In this document: one piece after another, positions 57,581 to 64,000 of the stretch
How positions within the stretch are numbered: the stretch's first letter is position 1
How the letters are laid out: each line of letters starts with the position of its first letter
Assembly: GCA_963691815.1 (NCBI GenBank)
Contig: OY829656.1
Span: forward strand, 8,760,752-8,824,751
DNA length: 64,000 nt
From: Echiichthys vipera
Taxonomy: Eukaryota; Chordata; Actinopteri; Perciformes; Trachinidae
Direction: 5' to 3'
Translations under genes and position numbers: made by a program
Notes under the pieces: generated by a model
The model's input: the letters and a program-made list of their open reading frames with translations, nothing else
Database searches by the model: none
Told to the model about the DNA's origin: nothing

Positions 57581-60500
57581 TGACATATTAAAACATCTGT
57601 GCTAATGAAACAGTTCAATAAGCTTTCCTCATGGGAATTAGCAAGATATATTGCGGGCCATATCATCATGTATTTTGTGACTATACTCCTATTACTGAAT
57701 ATCAAAAAATCCATGAAGCTGCATTGCCATATGCCGTAATGTGCTTTCGGCTCATTGTGACTCTGTATGATGGATGAAATTGGCAGAGGCCATATTTGAG
57801 GAAACCTATGTTGTGTTCATCTTTAGCAGGAACTGTTCTTATTTTGCTGCCTGCTATAGCTCCCATATCTTGCCGCTATGATTATTAACTGTCTTTTATC
57901 CACTAATCATTTGCTGGCAGAGCTCCTATATGAGCCCTCTCCCTACTGTATGAGCAGAGGGCAGGAAGGATGTCAGAGTTTCTTCTTATATATGAGCACT
58001 CCTGACACTAATGCCTTGCATTAAGGACCAACGTGTGTTACCTGTCTCTGATAAACCCCCAGCAGCATACAAAGCATGGCTGAGAGGTGAAATTGAAGTC
58101 TACTAAAGTGAAGTCCATGCCTCATCTGGACTGAGCTGCTACAGATTACACCCGGTAACATCCAACTATGTGTTTGATGGCTGAAAGCAAATCAAGCAAG
58201 TGAAGAGTGGGAAAATACAGAAAGGGGGAACATCACGATATTATTAACCATGTATCCATTCAATTGTCCAAAAAACTTAAGTTCATACCTTAGGGGGGCT
58301 CATACCTTAGGGGGGTTTTATTCAATGATTCTAATGCACCCAGCAACGCCGACAGCAGAAACAGCTGATCAACCATGTGAGTTAAATATTTGCTGCACTT
58401 TTTACGCAAAGGCCTTTCCATATCCCATTTAGTGCATCAACTAAAGCAAAATCCTCAAGCAGTCGTTAACACATTTTTGCAACATCGAGGAAGTTTTATT
58501 GAATTATGTCTTTTCCATAAAGCTTTTCTACTGTGATGCTTTAAATTATGCATAAAAATATGATTATGAAAACATGTGTCCCAGTAGTAGCTTGTCCTGT
58601 GGCTTAATACACTGCTCTGAGGACAATTTCATTTATAATGACTCCATTAGTGTCATACTAATGAAGTGCAATATACACTAGACACACCACTAATTAGCTT
58701 GTTGCTAACTGAAAACAAGTCTCCACTCATGGTCTCAATATCCTCTCACAGAGCGCTTTTTGGGGTCAGCAGACATAGAAATGACCCTTCATTACAACTA
58801 TTTCTTGCTTTGAGTGGGTTAAAAAATGAACTGACTTGGGGTGTGCTAAGCTTTTCATCATTCTGTCATTGCCAAAGTGACCCCTATGATCACTACATGA
58901 CCAATTAATGCATATTTAATACATTTATTCACTGTCTTGCCTAGAGTTAGATGCTAGGATCTTCACTACTCTTTTGTCTGTGTGATAAATATGAAGCAAC
59001 TGCCAGAGGTAGTTGTGGGTACATTTTTATTGACTTTGGACAGAGCAAGGGTGTCTGCCAGGTCAACTGTGCCTCGTCTCCACAGTCAGACGCTTTATAT
59101 GACCTACCATCCCAATGTCTCCTCTATAAGCACTTGATGTGCTACATAGCTCTGCCTTTGCTTCTGAGAGGACTGTTTTTACGCGCACAACCAAAAAAAA
59201 ACTAAACTAAAAAACAATAAAGTGTCTTAATAAGTTCTGGAAATTCTGGGCTGACACTGATGTTTAAAAACAACAATTTGGCTGATGGCCGATAACACTT
59301 TTTTTTGTTATTTATTCCCCCTTTTGTGACAGGGACATGAAAGAATCTTTCTCATACAAAGTAACTGAACCGTCATCATCCTCTCATCACACTACCATTG
59401 AATGAGCACAAATTCAATCATAATTAGTTGCTATACAACTAATGTTATCTAGTCAAAGACTAGACAAATTTTTTTAGCCATAACAAATTTTAAATCTAAA
59501 TTAAATGTACAAGCTTTCACAAATGCAATGTAATAATATATTATCCTGAGAGTAAGACTGCTTTTAACCTTAAGTATACTCACAGGGCTAGCATACAAAC
59601 TCCATATATATCCAGTTACTTAGACCATGAGTGTGTGTGGCCCCGACACCGCATGTCGTGTGTAGGATACTAAATACTGATTCCTCTTGCTTGATTAGCT
59701 TACACAATGTAATAATGCATAATATATTATTCAAATAAAAAGAGAGCAAACTACTTTTTTCTACAACTTTAAGTGACATAGAGGCAATTTGCAGTGATGC
59801 AACTTCTGCATTATTTATGAGTATATTTTACAGATGCGCCTATTGTACCATGGATTCATGCGCTGTTCTGTTTGAAAATATTATTCACTTTCAGAGCCGA
59901 TCTTTTAAGGAAAATATGGCCATTCAGAAGCTCAAGAGTACACACACAGAAGAAGTCCTGTAGCAGTGCCATTTTCCTTCCCTTCCCGGCCCAAGAATCC
60001 CTTTCCCCATCTGTATTCCCCATCCTCATCCTGCCTAAAGGTTTACAGGGAGGAATGTGGTGGGAATAGAGATTTTTCCAGAACATTACAATAGGACAAG
60101 AGCTTCAGAGTGATTTGTTGTTATTTACTGAATGAGTAACCTTGCACCTATTTGAACATGTTTGGAAAACATGGCATTGACAAGGCACTTACACAAAATA
60201 AAGAGAAGGAGCTGGCCTTGAAAAAAATCAAAGATCCTATCAGAGCCGTTAGCTTTCCTTCCTCCAATAGTCAAACAATACAGGCAGCACATTTTACTTT
60301 CAATTGTCCAGCCATGGAGTTAATGTCCTTTCTGAATCACAGTGACGTCATGCTAACAATAACAATCACTTCCAGCTGATTTGCTTTGCAGAATGCACGG
60401 CCATCAATTATGTCCGTGGGCACCACGATTAATCCGTCGCTTGAGTGGATGATAAATGATTCATTCTCAAGTGCCACAAAACCTGTGCAACAACTGGTAT

Positions 60501-61370
60501 CAACACAAAATTTGCTGCAACAATGACAATGGGTATCATAAATTAATATCATAAGCCCCTTATAAATGCTAAACACTCAACAATGAATTGGCACCTAACA
60601 AAACACAAAGTTTACTATAAACGTATGAGTAGAATAAATTGACACAGTGCTGAGCTGCATCTCACATTTAGCTTCAGGTTTCCAGCTTTCAGGTGATGTA
60701 CACCACTCCTATGTGGCATCTACTTTTGACATGCTATGTTCTCATGAACATCCCCTGGCCCCCATCCTCACCCCTATAAAAACAGGCCAACAGCAGAGTG
60801 GTTTTAAAGACGAATCAAACAGTGAAACAATGGAATAACCCATAAGAAACAAAGAGATGGTGTTTTCAGATACATAGAAAAAGAGAAGGGTGGACGAGTT
60901 GAGAGAGTATAAACCTGGGTGAGGGTAAGCATCTGCATGTTTCTGCTCTTCAGAATCTGATCCCTTTCATATCTTGCCAATCTTGCCTCTGACATATCCA
61001 AGATATGCAGCCAAACAGAGAAAGTCAAGTAGAGTCAGTTGGGTTTCATGTGGCAACTTCCTCATATTCAGTTACACACATTTGCAACTTGGAGCTTCCC
61101 AGTACAACAACACTTGTTAAAACTTGAGCAGCCTCAGAGAGGAGCTGCTATAAGGGCTTAAAGTGCCTTGTTTGGGTGCATCTCTAAAGTGTCACTCACT
61201 CATTTGCTTTGTGAAATAATACTTTTAATAGAGTATATTTACACAAGTATTGAATTTAACTGTCCTTTAAATCCCATGTTAAAAAAGTAAGTCACCGGGT
61301 GAAAGTGAAATTCCAGTGTAAAATCATCCCAGTGTCTTTTTAGGCAAATTGGGTCATCAAATAAGCAGTC
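57580..61370. other. Gene-free stretch with candidate conserved noncoding DNA
   Basis: No exon recognised and few repeat signatures. It has many ATTA/TAAT cores. A 17-bp unit CATACCTTAGGGGGGCT is tandemly duplicated at 58284-58317. The region 60155-60590 stands out and is listed separately. Confidence 0.35.
60155..60590. promoter_or_regulatory. Candidate noncoding regulatory element with perfect CRE
   Basis: A repeat-poor block containing the palindromic cAMP-response element TGACGTCA at 60343-60350, several TAAT/ATTA cores (for example CATCAATTATG, GATTAATCCG, AAATTAATATC) and complex non-repetitive sequence. There is no coding potential. It looks like the kind of DNA found in vertebrate conserved noncoding elements, but conservation could not be tested. 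Confidence 0.25.
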
Positions 61371-62032
61371 GTGTACCACTATTGGCGTAGATTTTCCGGA
61401 GAGTAGCTTACAGTCGCTAATAGCCTGTTGCGGCTTACACGGATAAGCTTGGGGCGGTGAGTTTGGTTAAATGTCCCACACAGCTTGCCCTGCAGCACCG
61501 AAACATTACATTACAACATTGGTATCTTTCCCGGCTGCGAAGCAAAAATGAAAGCTTACAACCCAGAAACTTTTCATAAGCTGCCATTGCGGTACGATGA
61601 ACGTGCTCTGATAAACCAGTGGCTTATTGTTTTGAATCTAAACATTGAGACGCTGATCGAGACGCTTAGGCAGAGGGATTATCGTTTATGCCACAAACCA
61701 CAACGTTTACTTGTTTTGCTGGAATAAATCATCAATGGGCTCCGTCCTTTTGCATTGTATTTGGTAATTGACTTGAATGGAGCAGCTGGTACCGGGGCCA
61801 GTACCTTAATCTTTTAAAACACTCCTTAAATACACTCTGTGTTCACATACTACAGTGTTGGTGCTTCGATTAATGTTTCAGGACTCTTATCGGTTTGGTG
61901 TTAATTGGAGCAGTATTAGTGGTTAAAAAAAAAACGTTTAATGCGTCCAACTCACCGCCCCAAGCTTATGCATGTTAACCACGACAGGCTGTTAGCGTCT
62001 CTCCGGAAAATCTACGTTAATAGTTGTTACAC
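61371..62032 (+). mobile_element. Non-autonomous DNA transposon with about 85-bp TIRs and a THAP remnant
   Basis: Left arm (61371-61463) and right arm (61949-62032) are inverted copies. Both contain ACGTAGATTTTCCGGAGAG or its near form GCGTAGATTTTCCGGAGAG at the outer side and AAGCTTGGGGCGGTGAG at the inner side. Outer ends are GTGTACCACTATT and, inverted, GTGTAACAACTATT. Target duplication is unclear. The interior holds a short THAP-like frame and no transposase catalytic core. THAP fingers occur in P, Kolobok and some PIF/Harbinger-type transposases, so the superfamily is open. Confidence 0.72.
61485..61727 (+). pseudogene. THAP-type zinc-finger remnant
   Basis: The frame contains IGIFPGCEAKMKAYNPETFH, then KLPLRYDERALINQWLIVLN, then TLIETLRQRDYRLCHKPQRL. 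The layout fits a THAP domain: a C-x(2-4)-C start (first cysteine apparently replaced by G in GIFPGC), FHKLP, an invariant tryptophan (QW), and a terminal C plus H (LCHK). The frame stops soon after at TAA (61725-61727). It sits inside a TIR-bounded element, so it is read as the truncated DNA-binding head of a transposase. Confidence 0.6.
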
Positions 62033-62089
62033 CAAAAAATGGTCTCGATGGCTTATTTGATGATCGAATTTGCCTTAAAAGACCCCGGG

Positions 62090-62512
62090 ATGATTTTATA
62101 CCAGAATTTTACTTTTATTTCAAGTTCAATTTTAATTTCAATGACTATTTATGCAGCTAAGTTATATATGAAGGCAATGAAAATGTTACATTTCACATAC
62201 TGTCTGACCAGTTTTGCAGAAGCCTATAAAACAACACTAAAAGCACTTGAAACGCTATATAAACAAATCCTCAAAGTCCTAGATCGGAAGTCAAACACCT
62301 TCCACCGATGTCTTATTTTAAAGAAGTATAAACATTTGAGTTGGGACAACCTAATAAAGTATGGTTGTAGTATGTAGTGTTGTCAGTTGGCCTTCTTACT
62401 TTCTTACTAACTTCAATGCTATTGTGCTGCAGTGGTTGTTTCATTATAGCTGGTTCAATGTCTGTGCGTGTAAACCAGAAGTTTGAATAAAGCTTTGAAT
62501 AAAGCTGACATG
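62090..62512 (+). mobile_element. LINE reverse transcriptase C-terminal relic
   Basis: The frame reads YCLTSFAEAYKTTLKALETL, then YKQILKVLDRKSNTFHRCLI and LKKYKHLSWDNLIKYG. The pattern of leucine/lysine-rich LYKQ.LKVLDRK, FH.C.ILKK and LSWDNL is found in the C-terminal part of teleost LINE reverse transcriptases. The end at 62485-62510 has a duplicated TTTGAATAAAGC unit, plausible as a LINE 3' tail. Catalytic motifs are absent. It abuts the THAP transposon on its left. Confidence 0.5.
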
Positions 62513-62514
62513 CA

Positions 62515-63290
62515 TGACAGAATAATTAAGCACAAACATAAACTACATATTCTATTTGCAGTCTATGCAAATAATCTTCTGACATTACAATCTTGTGCAC
62601 TACAGTGTGAAATAATGAGACTTGAAAAAGAACAATTTCTCTCTGCTTCCCCTCTCATGGCCATAGGCCTGAAATGGCTCATCATGTGATCTTAGACATG
62701 ATCTAAGAGTCATCTCTTGAAACATTCAATTATAAAATCCTTAAAGATGTGTTTTCAGGCAGAGAGCTGCAATTCTTGTTGTTCTGTTATGATTATTGCA
62801 CGTAATTGCATTTTTTGGCATGGATAATATGATTATAACTACAAAGACTAAATGTGAAAAGCCCAAATCTCGAGATGTTTTCAACTAGGCAGAATTGTTT
62901 GTAATAAAATGATGCCTGATTAGTGGCTGTTTTGCCTCTCCTGGCTCAAAGTGAAGAGGCAAATAACCAAAAGGAGGAAAAAAAAGGAATGAGATTTTCA
63001 TGAAAATGCTAATGGGTGATGATTATTTGAGAGTACATATCAGAAAAAGCCAGCATTAGGTTCCCCCTTTCAGAAAAACTTGTAAAATGTAAATCTAACA
63101 CCATCCTCACAAAAAAACCCAACTGCCATAAAGGTTGATTGCAAGGTTTATTGTGTAAGCAGCTAATAATGATGCTGTGTCCTCTAGCATTCTAAAAAAT
63201 GTTACAGATTTCGATGCTTTCTCACGTGAGGTAAAAAAATGGATATTAAGAAATCAGTATTCTCAGCACTAATCATCAATCAGTACTCAG
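62515..63290. other. Intergenic, no gene seen
   Basis: No exon or clear repeat. Block 62880-63060 is repeat-poor with ATTA/ATGATTAT motifs and could be conserved noncoding DNA. Confidence 0.35.
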
Positions 63291-63344
63291 TGTGCGTGTG
63301 TGTGTGTGTGTATGTGTGTGTGTGTGTGTGTGTGTGTTTGTGTG
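63291..63344. repeat. (GT)n microsatellite abutting a SINE tail
   Basis: GT units with AT and TT interruptions, directly followed by the (AAG)n tail of the - strand SINE. Confidence 0.95.
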
Positions 63345-63684
63345 AAGAAGAAGAAGAGAAGAAGAATTACTTTATTAATCCCGCAAGGGGAAAGTACATT
63401 TTTTCACTCTGTTATTATTCATATTACACACACACAGGCCTGAAATACACACATGCACAAACAGGACCTATATAGATGCAATTAATGGAGATTTGTTAGA
63501 GCGAGGGGGCTGCCAATGGATTGGCGCCCCGAGCAGTTGGGGATTTGATGCCTTGCTCAACAGCACCTCGCAGTGCCGAGGAGATGAACTAGCACCTCTT
63601 CAGCCACCATTCTACACTCCATTCATGGTCCACACAGGGACTCAAACCGGCCGAGTCACCTATGGACTGAGCTACTGCCGCCCC
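63345..63684 (-). mobile_element. tRNA-derived SINE with (CTT)n tail
   Basis: On the - strand it begins GGGGCGGCAGTAGCTCAGTC (A-box TAGCTCAGTCC at 63663-63673). A B-box-like GGTTTGAGTCCC lies at 63638-63649. The body includes GAGGTGCTGTTGAGCAAGGC. The 3' part ends CCCCTTGCGGGATTAATAAA followed by GTAATTCTTCTTCTCTTCTT. This CCTTGCGGGATTAATAAAG end is typical of teleost SINEs mobilised by LINE machinery. The copy looks near full length. Confidence 0.8.
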
Positions 63685-63719
63685 AACTGTGTGTGTGTGT
63701 ATGGGCATGCATGTTCTTA

Positions 63720-63850
63720 ATCTTGTATTTACCTGCCCAGGGACTGCAGATGGAATCTGGTACAAATCATCTTTTTACACTATGTATGTAACCAATGAAT
63801 TTTGTACATGGTCCCTGAAACAAATAAACGACATAAACTAAAACTAAAAC
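63720..63850 (+). mobile_element. LINE 3' UTR fragment
   Basis: Contains TTGTATTTACCTGCCCAGGG, ACTGCAGATGGAATCTGGTA and TGTACATGGTCCCTGAAAC, then AAATAAACGACATAAACTAA. This is the 3' end wording of a common teleost LINE. Only the untranslated end is present. Confidence 0.55.
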
Positions 63851-64000
63851 TCTAGTGGTCGTAATATTTATTGCAGGAGCAAACAAGGAGGTAAGGTGGC
63901 ATGGTAAAGCCCCAAAGTCTGTCTGCAGAGAAGGTTAGGGCAATGGATAGGTATAAAAACACAGGACTTTCACACAGGAGACTCCATGTATTACTAGACC

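Noticed and set aside
58284..58317. Tandem duplication of CATACCTTAGGGGGGCT
   Set aside because: Only two copies of 17 bp; noted but too small to infer a function.

Overview
This window looks like a nuclear chromosome segment of a teleost fish, probably a percomorph. It is AT-rich and intron-rich, has long CA/GT microsatellites, and carries the usual teleost mix of L2/CR1/Rex-type LINEs, tRNA-derived SINEs, Tc1 and other DNA-transposon relics. There is no prokaryotic organisation, operon, CRISPR array or plasmid signal. Only one host protein-coding gene can be supported.

Left part (1 to about 15.5 kb): the 3' half of a teleost multiple tissue (TMT) opsin gene on the + strand. Three exons are visible (3523-3640, 6569-6802, 14244-14480). 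They encode TM5, the third cytoplasmic loop, TM6, TM7 with the chromophore-binding lysine, helix 8 and a complete C-terminal tail. Exon phases join cleanly and no stop interrupts them. The 5' exons lie left of the window. The introns hold SINEs, LINE tails and a block repeated on both sides of the second exon. The 3' tail repeat of an L2-type LINE runs straight into the splice acceptor of the TM6-TM7 exon.

Middle part (about 15.5 to 49 kb): no host exon was recognised. It contains an internally deleted Tc1 element (18.4-19.1 kb), two copies of a repeat carrying a decayed ZAD-like zinc-finger exon (20.5 and 44.2 kb), two LINE pieces of one family (22.9 and 28.6-29.3 kb), a palindromic MITE (26.25 kb), an L2-like 3' piece (31 kb), an RTE/Rex3-like 3' piece (32.5 kb), a Rex1-like 3' piece (34.4-35.7 kb), an L2 piece split by a SINE (38.3-40.0 kb) and an L2 relic (45.1-45.7 kb).

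Right part (49 to 64 kb): a nearly full-length L2-clade LINE on the - strand (about 49.26-54.29 kb). Its ORF1 has an SGNH-esterase-like domain and its ORF2 has endonuclease and reverse transcriptase; ORF2 is broken by three in-frame stops only. Beyond it is mostly unassigned single-copy-looking DNA with possible conserved noncoding elements, then a THAP-domain DNA transposon remnant with roughly 85-bp terminal inverted repeats (61.37-62.03 kb), a LINE reverse-transcriptase relic, a tRNA-SINE and a LINE 3' tail.

Apart from the opsin exons, every coding-looking stretch I could interpret is transposon-derived or a decayed repeat. All family assignments come from reading motifs by eye, without database searches.
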